From JALYRV01 sp040902895 (GTDB lineage: Bacteria > Acidobacteriota > Vicinamibacteria > Vicinamibacterales > SCN-69-37): a stretch of 64,000 nucleotides of DNA. Shown here piece after piece: positions 56,316-64,000 of this stretch. A program made the position numbers and the translations under genes. Under the pieces are notes generated by a model. It saw only the letters and a program-made list of their open reading frames with translations, was not told the DNA's origin and ran no database searches. The stretch is taken from contig JBBDWL010000129.1 of assembly GCA_040902895.1 (NCBI GenBank), forward strand, positions 1-64,000, given 5' to 3'. Position 1 is the stretch's first letter. Each line of letters begins with the position of its first letter.

Positions 56316-58754
56316 ATGTTACTCGGCCACGACCTTCGTCACTCCGTGCGGGCGCTCCGCAGATCGCCTTGGTACGCCGCAACCGTCGTCGCCGTCATCT
56401 CGCTCAGCATCGCCATGATGACAGCCGTTTTTGCGGTTGTTGACGGCGTGCTGTTCCGGCCGCTGCCGTATCCGGATTCGGAGGACGTGTTCGCGGTAGG
56501 TGGCGTGTTCGAAGGCGACCAGGAGCCGCTCGAGCGGCTCGTCGGCATGATCTCGCCGCGTGAGCTGAATGCGTGGCGGTCATCCGTTCCCGATGTGCCC
56601 ATCACGCTGCTTGGCTATTCGAGCGTGACGCTGGAGGACGGAAGCTTCGCGCTCGCCGCAACCGTGGACCGGCAGTTTTTCGATGTGTTCGGGGTGCGTC
56701 TGCTGGTCGGCGGCTTCGCGGAGGCAGACGTCGCCGGACCAGTGCCGGTGCGGCCGATTCTCATCAGCCACGCGCTCTGGCAGAGCCATTTCAACGGCGA
56801 CCCGGATATCGTCGGACGAATCTTCACGCCGCACGGCTTCAGGAGTGTTCCGCATCGGATCGCGGGCGTGCTCGATCGCGACGGCTTCGTGCCGCCGCTG
56901 CCAGGCCGCCCGGGTTCGTGGGTCCGGCAGCGTTCGCGGATCGACGCGCTGTTTCCGAACACGCTCGCGCCAGGCTTCGGTGAGCGCATCGGTGTGGCGT
57001 TCGCGCGCGTGCCTGCCGCGCGCGCCGCGGCCGTTGAATCGGTGCTCGACGCGGCTGTCATCGCCTATCGATCCACGGTGCCGCCGCCCCGCCGGCCGTT
57101 CACCTCGGTCGCACAGCGTCGAGGGATGGGCGCGTACGACGGTGCGTCCTTCGTCCCGATCGCCGAGTTTGCCACCGCGCGTCAGCGGCCGATTCTCGCA
57201 ATCGTCTTCGCCACCGCCGTTGGACTCGCGCTGCTCGTCATGTTGAACGCCGGCGCGCTCGCGACGGCCCGCGCGCAACAGCGGCTGCGGGAGATGGCGC
57301 TGCGCCGCTCGCTCGGCGCACGCACGCGCGATCTGCTGCGCACCGCTCTGGTCGAGCAGAGCCTGTTGACAGCGGCGGGCGCGGCTCTCGGGCTCCTGCT
57401 TGCGCCGTCGCTGCTGCGTCTGATCGCGCGGGAGCTGCCGGCGGGACTGGAACTGATCAAGGAGGTACGTGTCGACTGGCGCGCGGCGTCGGTCGTCGCG
57501 ATGGTCGCGGCGGCAATGGCGGCTGGCGTCGCAGTCTTGAGCGCGCGGTTCGCCGTGCGACACGCGGCGCTGAATCCGCTGCTGGCCATGGGGCCCGGCG
57601 GCGGCCGCGCAGGCGCACGGGTCGCGCGCGTTCTCGTGGCGGGGCAGATCGCCCTGGCATTCGGCCTTGTGCTGGGCGGAGCGCTCTTTCTGAGGAGCCT
57701 GGGCCTCGTCTGGAGCGAAGACACGGGGCTGCGAACTCGCGATGCCGCGCTGCTCCGTGTCTCGTTCGCGGAACGGGCCGACCCTTCGCGGCAGCTCCAG
57801 CTGCTCGAGACGGTACGCGGCGTCCCGGGCGTCGCGGCCGCTGGAGCCGTCGACAGATCGATCCTGGAGAACTTCGACGGCAGTTCATCTGTGTTCCGGG
57901 GGCCTGACGGTGGCCCGCCGCCGGCTCCGGTACCGTTGGTGGCGAGGGTGACTTCCGGTTTCTTCGACGCCGCCGGCATCAGGCTGATCGCGGGGCGGCT
58001 GCCGACCGACGCCGAGCTCGACGCCGGAGCGCCGGTGATCGCCGTCAGCGAAACATTGGCGGACCGCTATTGGCCGGATGAAGATCCGATCGGCCGATCG
58101 CTCCGATCCGGACGGCTCGAAAGCAGAGTCGTCGGTGTCGTGCGCGACGCGCGGCTCGTCGCCGTGGACGCCGCCCCGACCGGGACCATCTTCGCCGGTC
58201 TGGATCGCGACGCTGCCTTCATGAGGTTGTTCGTTGCGTTCCGCGGGCAGGCGGATCTGGTGCTCACGCGGCTCGTTGCGCAGGTTCCGGAAGCCGACCC
58301 GCTCGCCCGCGTCATCGAGGCGAAGATGATCGATGAGATTGCCGCGGAGTCCGTGCGTCCCCGCACGCTCAGCGCCATTGCGGCGTCCGGCTTCGCTCTG
58401 GGCGCGCTGGTCCTGACTGCGATCGGCCTGTTCGGCCTGGCTGCACAAACGACCGGCAGGCGCACTCGAGAGATGGGCATCCGGCTCGCGCTCGGTGATA
58501 CCCCGGCGGGCCTCATTCGCCTGGTCGCCCGAGGGCAGGCCGCGACGCTGCTTGGAGGCCTGGCGGCGGGCGCGCTACTGGCAGCGGCCCTTGTGCGGCT
58601 CATCTCGTCGTACCTCTATGGCGTGACCGCGTACGACGCCACGACATGGATGCTGGCGGCTTCCGTGGTCTCCGTGGCTGCCGCCGTGGGTACGCTCGTG
58701 CCGGCTCTGCGCGCAAGTGGCGTCAGCCCGGTCGAAGCGCTGCGGGCGGAGTAG
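56316..58754 (+). CDS. Large FtsX/MacB-type ABC permease, second copy of the orphan family
   Basis: 812 aa. Lacks the ~80-residue cytoplasmic N-terminal segment of the 6534-9218 protein and starts directly at LRHSVRALRRSPWYAATVVA with the first helix, then a MacB-like core containing VDGVLFRPLPYPDSEDVFAV. FtsX block one is near 290-420 (REMALRRSLGARTRDLLRTA); the second is near 690-812 (REMGIRLALGDTPAGLIRLV, LIPALRASG-like VPALRASGVSPVEALRAE at the end). Duplicated permease architecture without an ATPase; substrate unknown. No PadR gene adjoins it. It begins 26 bp after cdd. Confidence 0.9.
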   Translation: MLLGHDLRHSVRALRRSPWYAATVVAVISLSIAMMTAVFAVVDGVLFRPLPYPDSEDVFAVGGVFEGDQEPLERLVGMISPRELNAWRSSVPDVPITLLGYSSVTLEDGSFALAATVDRQFFDVFGVRLLVGGFAEADVAGPVPVRPILISHALWQSHFNGDPDIVGRIFTPHGFRSVPHRIAGVLDRDGFVPPLPGRPGSWVRQRSRIDALFPNTLAPGFGERIGVAFARVPAARAAAVESVLDAAVIAYRSTVPPPRRPFTSVAQRRGMGAYDGASFVPIAEFATARQRPILAIVFATAVGLALLVMLNAGALATARAQQRLREMALRRSLGARTRDLLRTALVEQSLLTAAGAALGLLLAPSLLRLIARELPAGLELIKEVRVDWRAASVVAMVAAAMAAGVAVLSARFAVRHAALNPLLAMGPGGGRAGARVARVLVAGQIALAFGLVLGGALFLRSLGLVWSEDTGLRTRDAALLRVSFAERADPSRQLQLLETVRGVPGVAAAGAVDRSILENFDGSSSVFRGPDGGPPPAPVPLVARVTSGFFDAAGIRLIAGRLPTDAELDAGAPVIAVSETLADRYWPDEDPIGRSLRSGRLESRVVGVVRDARLVAVDAAPTGTIFAGLDRDAAFMRLFVAFRGQADLVLTRLVAQVPEADPLARVIEAKMIDEIAAESVRPRTLSAIAASGFALGALVLTAIGLFGLAAQTTGRRTREMGIRLALGDTPAGLIRLVARGQAATLLGGLAAGALLAAALVRLISSYLYGVTAYDATTWMLAASVVSVAAAVGTLVPALRASGVSPVEALRAE

Positions 58755-58777
58755 AACTCCGAACTATCATTTAGTTA

Positions 58778-59893
58778 ATGCTCCCGACCATCGCCTGGGA
58801 AGAGGACGCGATCGTGATGATCGATCAGCGGAAGCTGCCCGGCCAGGAAGTCTACGTGCGCTGCACGACCGCCGCGGAAGTCGCGAAAGCCATCCGCACG
58901 ATGGTGATCCGCGGCGCTCCGGCGATTGGCGTCGCCGCCGCAATGGGCCTCGCGATCGGGATGCGGCGCAGCAAATCGACCGGCACGCGCAACTTCACCG
59001 CGGAGTTCACGAGGCTGTGCCAGCTGATGGGCGAGACGCGGCCGACCGCCGTGAATCTCTTCTGGGCCATCGAGCGCATGAAGCACTCGTTGTCCCAAGG
59101 GCTGCTCGCCGGCGAATCCACCGAACAGTTGACGGCGCGGCTCGAGCGCGAGGCGCGCGCGATTCATGATGAAGACATTGCGTGCTGCCGGGCGATGGGC
59201 CGGCACGGCGCGGAGCTCATTGGTCAGACCTCCCGCATCCTCACGCATTGCAACGCCGGGGCACTCGCAACCGCGGGCTATGGATCGGCCCTCGGCGTCG
59301 TCCGGGCCGCGGTGGAGCAGGGCAAGCATGTCGCGGTGTTTGCCGACGAGACACGGCCGTTTCTACAGGGCGCGCGGCTCACCGCATGGGAGCTGATGCG
59401 TGACGGCATCGATACGACTGTCATAACGGAAGGCATGGCCGGACCATTGATGCGCAGCGGCGGCATCGATCTCGTCGTCGTCGGCGCCGACCGCATCGCC
59501 GCTAATGGCGACGTCGCCAACAAAATCGGGACGTATACCGTTGCCGTGATGGCGCACGAACACGGTATTCCTTTCTACGTGGCTGCGCCGTCCTCGACGA
59601 TCGATCTCGGCACGCCCGATGGCGACGGCATCCCGATCGAGCAGCGAAATCCAAAAGAAATCTCGCACCTGGGTCCCACGCGGCTGACGCCGGAGGGCGC
59701 GAAGATCTGGAATCCGGCGTTCGACGTGACGCCGCACCGTTACATCGCCGGCATCATCACGGAAAAGGGCATTCTGCGCCCGCCGTACGCAGAGAGCCTG
59801 AAGGCCGCGCAGGGAGCGGAGCGGAGCATCGGGGCCCCGCGAGCGACCGAGCCAGGCGGGGTGCAGGGGACCCCGCCGGAAATTAATCGATGA
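58778..59893 (+). CDS. mtnA: Methylthioribose-1-phosphate isomerase
   Basis: 371 aa. Isomerises 5-methylthioribose 1-phosphate to methylthioribulose 1-phosphate in methionine salvage. Landmarks: MVIRGAPAIGVAAAMGLAIG (~45), catalytic Cys in LTHCNAGALATAGYGSALGV (~155), Asp in VVGADRIAANGDVANKIGTY (~235), NPAFDVTPHRYIAGIITEKG (~315). The normal protein end is followed by ~25 residues (AAQGAERSIGAPRATEPGG, then VQGTPPEINR) encoded by a double-hairpin repeat. The TGA overlaps the tsaD ATG. Other methionine-salvage genes are not in the window. Confidence 0.95.
   Translation: MLPTIAWEEDAIVMIDQRKLPGQEVYVRCTTAAEVAKAIRTMVIRGAPAIGVAAAMGLAIGMRRSKSTGTRNFTAEFTRLCQLMGETRPTAVNLFWAIERMKHSLSQGLLAGESTEQLTARLEREARAIHDEDIACCRAMGRHGAELIGQTSRILTHCNAGALATAGYGSALGVVRAAVEQGKHVAVFADETRPFLQGARLTAWELMRDGIDTTVITEGMAGPLMRSGGIDLVVVGADRIAANGDVANKIGTYTVAVMAHEHGIPFYVAAPSSTIDLGTPDGDGIPIEQRNPKEISHLGPTRLTPEGAKIWNPAFDVTPHRYIAGIITEKGILRPPYAESLKAAQGAERSIGAPRATEPGGVQGTPPEINR
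59807..59879 (+). repeat. Double-hairpin repeat at the end of mtnA
   Basis: Copy of the family with an intact second hairpin GGCGGGGT (59855-59862), 7-nt loop, ACCCCGCC (59870-59877) and a degraded first one. It is translated as the C-terminal tail of MtnA and ends 10 bp before the tsaD start, preserving the ATGA overlap. Confidence 0.85.
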
Positions 59894-60942
59894 ATGTCCT
59901 CGGCATCGAGACATCGTGCGATGAGACGGCCGCGGCGGTTGTTGCGTCGACAGGCGATCTGCGCAAGCCGTGGCAGATGCTCTCGAACGTCATCGCGTCA
60001 CAGGTCGATATCCATCGCGAGTGGGGCGGCGTCGTGCCCGAGCTTGCCTCGCGGCAGCATCTGCGCGACATCTGCGGCGTGGTCGAACGCGCGCTTGGCG
60101 ACGCGCGGCTTTCGCTCGATGACGTGAATGCGATTGCGGTGACGCGCGGCCCAGGGCTGGTGGGATCGCTGCTGGTCGGCATCTCGTTCGCGAAAGCGGT
60201 GGCCGCCGCCCGCGGTCTGCCCATCGTCGGTGTGCATCATCTGGCCGGGCATATCGAATCGATATTTCTCGAGCACGGCGCCATCGAGCTTCCCGCGGTG
60301 GTGCTCGTCGTATCGGGCGGCCATACCAGCCTGTACGTCGTGCCATCACCGGGCACCTACGAACTGGTGGGACGCACGCGTGACGATGCGGCGGGCGAGG
60401 CGTATGACAAAGTGGCGCGCGTCATGGGGCTGGGGTATCCCGGAGGCCCCGCGCTCGACCGCGCGGCGGGCACCGGCGACGACACGGCCGTGAAGTTCAC
60501 GATGCCGCGCATGACGCATCCCGATCGCAACGATCCGCGCGCCGCGCTCGCCGTGGAGTTCAGCTTCAGCGGACTCAAGACAGCTGTCGTGCGGCACATC
60601 GAGAAACGCGGCGGCGCGCCGCTCTCGGATTCGGAGCTGGCCGATCTTGCCGCGAGCTTTCAGCGCGTGGTCGTCGATACGGTGCTGACGCGTACGCTCG
60701 AGATGGCTGAACGGCTTGGAGCGAAGAGCATCGGCATTGCCGGCGGTGTGTCGGCCAACAGCCGCCTGCGCCGCGATGCGGAGACACGCGCCGCGGCCGC
60801 CGGCATCCCGGTCTTCATCCCGCGGCTGTCGCTCTCGACGGATAACGCGGCGATGATCGCGGCCGCAGGCCTGCGCAAACTCGAGCTCGGCCAACCCGGC
60901 CCGGCCGACTTCACAGTCGCCGCAAGCCTTGCGATCGAGTAA
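59890..60942 (+). CDS. tsaD: tRNA N6-threonylcarbamoyladenosine synthase component TsaD
   Basis: 350 aa. ASKHA-fold metalloprotein that transfers the threonylcarbamoyl group to A37 of ANN-decoding tRNAs together with TsaB and TsaE. Signatures: MNVLGIETSCDETAAAVV at the start, DVNAIAVTRGPGLVGSLLVG (~82), metal-binding histidines in VHHLAGHIES (~115), LVVSGGHTSLYVVPSPGTYE, MGLGYPGGPALDRAA (~180), and SIGIAGGVSANSRLRRDAE near 280. Start overlaps mtnA; its TAA is immediately followed by the next ATG. Confidence 0.97.
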   Translation: MNVLGIETSCDETAAAVVASTGDLRKPWQMLSNVIASQVDIHREWGGVVPELASRQHLRDICGVVERALGDARLSLDDVNAIAVTRGPGLVGSLLVGISFAKAVAAARGLPIVGVHHLAGHIESIFLEHGAIELPAVVLVVSGGHTSLYVVPSPGTYELVGRTRDDAAGEAYDKVARVMGLGYPGGPALDRAAGTGDDTAVKFTMPRMTHPDRNDPRAALAVEFSFSGLKTAVVRHIEKRGGAPLSDSELADLAASFQRVVVDTVLTRTLEMAERLGAKSIGIAGGVSANSRLRRDAETRAAAAGIPVFIPRLSLSTDNAAMIAAAGLRKLELGQPGPADFTVAASLAIE

Positions 60943-61359
60943 ATGCTCGTCCACACCGACTATCTCTTCTTCACCACCAAGCAGCGGCAGGAATTCATCC
61001 GCATCACCGATGACATCCAGCGCATCGTCGACGCCAGCGGCGTCGCCGAGGGCACGGTGCTCGTCTCGGCGATGCACATCACGGCCGGCGTCTATGTGAA
61101 TGACTGGGAGAGCGGGCTGATCCACGACTTCCAGGTGTGGCTCGAGACGCTCGCGCCGTCGGGGCTCGACTATCGCCATCATCAGACAGGTGAAGACAAC
61201 GCCGACGCGCATCTCAAGCGCACGATCATGGGACACCAGGTCACGCTGCCCATCACGAAGGGCCGGCTCGATCTCGGTCCCTGGGAGCAGATCTTCTATG
61301 CCGAGTTCGATGGCCAGCGCCGCAAGCGTGTCGTGGTGAAGGTCATGGGCATCGCGTGA
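60943..61359 (+). CDS. YjbQ-family protein (secondary thiamine-phosphate synthase enzyme)
   Basis: 138 aa, the full length of UPF0047/YjbQ. Conserved metal/active-site residues appear in SAMHITAGVYVNDWESGLIH (~45), YRHHQTGEDNADAHLKRTIM (~82, His and Asn/Asp) and VTLPITKGRLDLGPWEQIFY (~105), ending in the family's RRKRVVVKVMG. YjbQ shows weak thiamine-phosphate synthase activity in E. coli, and its true role is unsettled. The ATG directly follows the tsaD stop codon and its stop overlaps the GTG of the next gene. Confidence 0.92.
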   Translation: MLVHTDYLFFTTKQRQEFIRITDDIQRIVDASGVAEGTVLVSAMHITAGVYVNDWESGLIHDFQVWLETLAPSGLDYRHHQTGEDNADAHLKRTIMGHQVTLPITKGRLDLGPWEQIFYAEFDGQRRKRVVVKVMGIA

Positions 61360-62267
61360 CGCACGCGCCGACCGATCCCTTCGACATCGTTCGCCGCCTG
61401 TATCGCGCCGTCAACGAATCGGATCTGGAGACGATCGCGGGTCTGCATGCGGCCGATGCGGTGGCCGAGCAGGTGTTCGACGGCACGTTCGTTGTCGAAG
61501 GCCGGGAGGCCATTGCTGCCGCCTACGCCGCCGGGCCGCCGCATCGAACAATAGAGGTACGCACCATCGGCGGCATCGAGACCGGCTGGGGCTGGGTGCA
61601 GGCCGACTGGCTCGAAAAGGGGGACGGGTCTCATTTTCGCGCCGGCCACAGTCATTTCCTGATCGAGAACGCGCGCATCCGGCGCCATCGGCGCGTCGTC
61701 ACAGCCGAAGGGGATTCGCGCGAGCGCGTCGAGCTGCCGCCGCCGGGATCGCGGCGCTATCCGGCACGACCCATCGCCGGCGTCGGTGCCGTGATATTGA
61801 TCGACGGCGGGCGGCCCACGCCTGGCGTCGTGCTGATCAAGCGGCTGCACGAACCCCTGGCGGGACACTGGAGCCTGCCAGGCGGCACGCTCGACCTTGG
61901 TGAAACACTCGAATCAGCTGTCGCGCGTGAAGCGCTGGAAGAGACCGGCCTCATCGTCGACGTGGGACCCATCGTTGACGTCTTCGATCGCATCCTGCTC
62001 GACGAGGCGGGGAAGGTCCGCTACCATTTCGTGCTCATCGACTATCTATGCCGCCCAATCGGCGGCGAGCTGCGCGCCGGGTCGGACGCCGCGGACGTCG
62101 CGATCGCCGAACCTGATGAACTCGAGAACTATCGCCTCACCGGAAAGGCCTTCGACGTGATTCAGAAGGCGTTGATGATGAGTCGCGAACGAACGGAGCG
62201 GGGCGATGGGGCCCCGCGAGTGAGTGAGCCAGGCGGGGTGCAGGGGACCCCGCCGAGAGAAAAATGA
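61356..62267 (+). CDS. Fusion of an NTF2/SnoaL-like domain with a Nudix hydrolase
   Basis: 303 aa from a GTG start overlapping the upstream stop. Residues ~1-115 are a SnoaL/NTF2-like fold: DPFDIVRRLYRAVNESDLET, GLHAADAVAEQVFDGTFVVE, WLEKGDGSHFRAGHSHFLI. Residues ~145-275 are a Nudix hydrolase: VGAVILIDGGRPTPGVVLIK, Nudix box from GGTLDLGETLESAV to REALEETGL with all consensus Glu residues, then a RYHFVLIDYLCRPIGGELR strand. The Nudix part would hydrolyse a nucleoside diphosphate-linked substrate. The last ~28 residues are encoded by a double-hairpin repeat (GAPRVSEPGGVQGTPP). TGA overlaps the next ATG. Confidence 0.87.
   Translation: MTHAPTDPFDIVRRLYRAVNESDLETIAGLHAADAVAEQVFDGTFVVEGREAIAAAYAAGPPHRTIEVRTIGGIETGWGWVQADWLEKGDGSHFRAGHSHFLIENARIRRHRRVVTAEGDSRERVELPPPGSRRYPARPIAGVGAVILIDGGRPTPGVVLIKRLHEPLAGHWSLPGGTLDLGETLESAVAREALEETGLIVDVGPIVDVFDRILLDEAGKVRYHFVLIDYLCRPIGGELRAGSDAADVAIAEPDELENYRLTGKAFDVIQKALMMSRERTERGDGAPRVSEPGGVQGTPPREK
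62183..62257 (+). repeat. Double-hairpin repeat at the end of the NTF2-Nudix gene
   Basis: Best-preserved copy: first hairpin GCGGGGC (62198-62204), loop GATGGG, GCCCCGC (62211-62217); spacer GAGTGAGTGAGCCA; second hairpin GGCGGGGT (62232-62239), 7-nt loop, ACCCCGCC (62247-62254). It ends 7 bp before the ATGA overlap with the HD-protein gene and is translated in the family frame. Confidence 0.85.
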
Positions 62268-62827
62268 ATAGAGCCGACGCCCTTGCGCTGATGACCGAGT
62301 ACACCCAGAGCGAGAGCCTGCGGAAGCACATGCTTGCCGTCGAGGCGGCGGTGCGCGGCTATGCTCGTGAGTTCGGTGAGAACGAAGAAGAGTGGGGCGT
62401 CGTCGCGCTGCTGCATGATTTCGACTACGAGAAGTGGCCCAGCCGTGAGGATCATCCGTTTCGCGGCGTCGAGATTCTGAAGGCGAAGGGGTATCCCGAG
62501 TGGGTGACGCGCGCGATCCTCTCGCATGCCGACTATTCCGGCGTGCCGCGCGAGACGCGGCTCGAGAAGACACTGTTTGCGTGTGACGAAATGGCCGGAT
62601 TCGTGACGGCGGCGGCGCTCGTGCGGCCGAGCAAGAGCGTGCTCGATCTCGAACCGGCGTCGGTCATCAAGCGGATGAAGGACAAAGCGTTCGCCCGCGG
62701 CGTGAGCCGCGACGATCTGCGCAAAGGGGCCGAAGCGCTGGGGCTTCCGCTCGAGGAGCACACCGGCAATGTCATTCGTTTTCTGCGAGCCGAGGCCGAC
62801 GCGCTCGGTCTCAGGGGAACGCTGTAG
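62264..62827 (+). CDS. HD-domain hydrolase, HDIG-like
   Basis: 187 aa, no membrane segment. HD motif residues: His in ESLRKHMLAVEAAVRGYARE (~25), HD in WGVVALLHDFDYEKWP (~54), His in AILSHADYSGVPRETRLEKT (~88), Asp in LFACDEMAGFVTAAALVRPS (~108). This matches stand-alone metal-dependent phosphohydrolases annotated as 'HD domain-containing protein' with unknown nucleotide substrate. It lacks the GYP signature, so it is not a cyclic-di-GMP enzyme of the type at 45200. Translationally coupled to the Nudix gene, which suggests a shared nucleotide-cleaning function; this is inference. Confidence 0.9.
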   Translation: MNRADALALMTEYTQSESLRKHMLAVEAAVRGYAREFGENEEEWGVVALLHDFDYEKWPSREDHPFRGVEILKAKGYPEWVTRAILSHADYSGVPRETRLEKTLFACDEMAGFVTAAALVRPSKSVLDLEPASVIKRMKDKAFARGVSRDDLRKGAEALGLPLEEHTGNVIRFLRAEADALGLRGTL

Positions 62828-62842
62828 CGAAACTGTCCGTAT

Positions 62843-63843
<1,001 letters not shown>

Positions 63844-63847
<4 letters not shown>

Positions 63848-64000
63848 GCCCGATCCACGATCAAACGTACCGGCGGTACGCGGGGCACCGCGAGCCGCCG
63901 GGCAAGACCTGGGCGGTGATCGCGTGGGCCGGCATCCGGAACATGCTCACCAAACGCGCGTTCCTCGGCCTGCTGATCTTTGCCTGGGTGCCGTTTCTGG
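63844..64000 (+). CDS. ABC-2-type transporter permease, N-terminal part
   Basis: The first 52 codons are in the window. MSPIHDQTYRRYAGHREPPG is followed by VIAWAGIRNMLTKRAFLG and a first hydrophobic helix LLIFAWVPFL, as in permeases paired with such ATPases. The ATG overlaps the ATPase stop (ATGA). The rest lies beyond the right edge. Confidence 0.75.

Overview
The window is high-GC bacterial chromosome. Two very large FtsX/MacB-type permeases of the 'acidobacterial duplicated orphan permease' style, one with its own PadR regulator, together with alternative complex III (ACIII) subunits, a FecA-like TonB receptor with a carboxypeptidase-like N-terminal domain, and many secreted peptidases point to Acidobacteriota, possibly Vicinamibacteria. 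This taxonomic reading is inference from gene content. I see no phage, IS transposase, CRISPR array, rRNA or replication origin.

Layout. 1-6065 (minus): a respiratory block with an ActC-ActD fusion, ActF, an amicyanin-like copper lipoprotein, cytochrome oxidase subunit I and the start of subunit III. ActA, ActB, ActE and CoxB are absent from the window. 6105-9763: a PadR/permease cassette between 38-bp direct repeats. 9794-17093: P1 peptidase, S9 peptidase, an iron-type TonB receptor behind an IscR-like promoter site, a ferrochelatase remnant and dUTPase. 17099-19688: an inverted-repeat element with a four-helix-bundle remnant, and a PA2779/PA2778-type pair. 19784-22074: gnd-zwf. 22102-23634: small genes and tRNA-Leu. 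23701-27450: sppA and ppiD, convergent. 27502-36370: a diguanylate cyclase coupled to mreBCD-mrdA-rodA, then RNase G. 36381-40715: surface proteins, an ECF sigma/anti-sigma/DUF4097 unit, an alkyltransferase-like protein, and two long hairpin elements. 40715-45187: barrel protein, M4 protease, phosphatase, membrane protein. 45200-52253: a duplicated HEAT-repeat/HD-GYP module. 52354-56290: nucleoside salvage. 56316-64000: a second large permease, mtnA, tsaD, yjbQ-like, NTF2-Nudix, HD protein, ABC transporter.

How the genes work together. ACIII parts, a copper carrier and a terminal oxidase would form a quinol-to-oxygen chain. gnd-zwf supplies NADPH. deoA-nupC-punA-cdd import and degrade nucleosides. 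The cyclase next to mreB and the two HD-GYP proteins suggest that cyclic-di-GMP signalling is linked to cell shape and to an undescribed four-protein assembly.

The most unusual content is repetitive DNA. (1) Degenerate 7-bp repeat arrays start at or just after stop codons (6497, 9219, 13951, 25506), and some form inverted arms around a core (17099-17304, 36381-36507, 37763-37872). (2) A ~72-bp double-hairpin repeat occurs at gene junctions and inside genes (30013, 35088, 59807, 62183, partly 10166), and in four copies it keeps one reading frame encoding a peptide like GAPRATEPGG. (3) There are GTAGC-palindrome repeats (10971, 23479, 52283). The best candidates for an undescribed protein system are the duplicated HEAT/HD-GYP operon and the rearranged ACIII-oxidase block, whose subunit I appears to lack the K-channel lysine.
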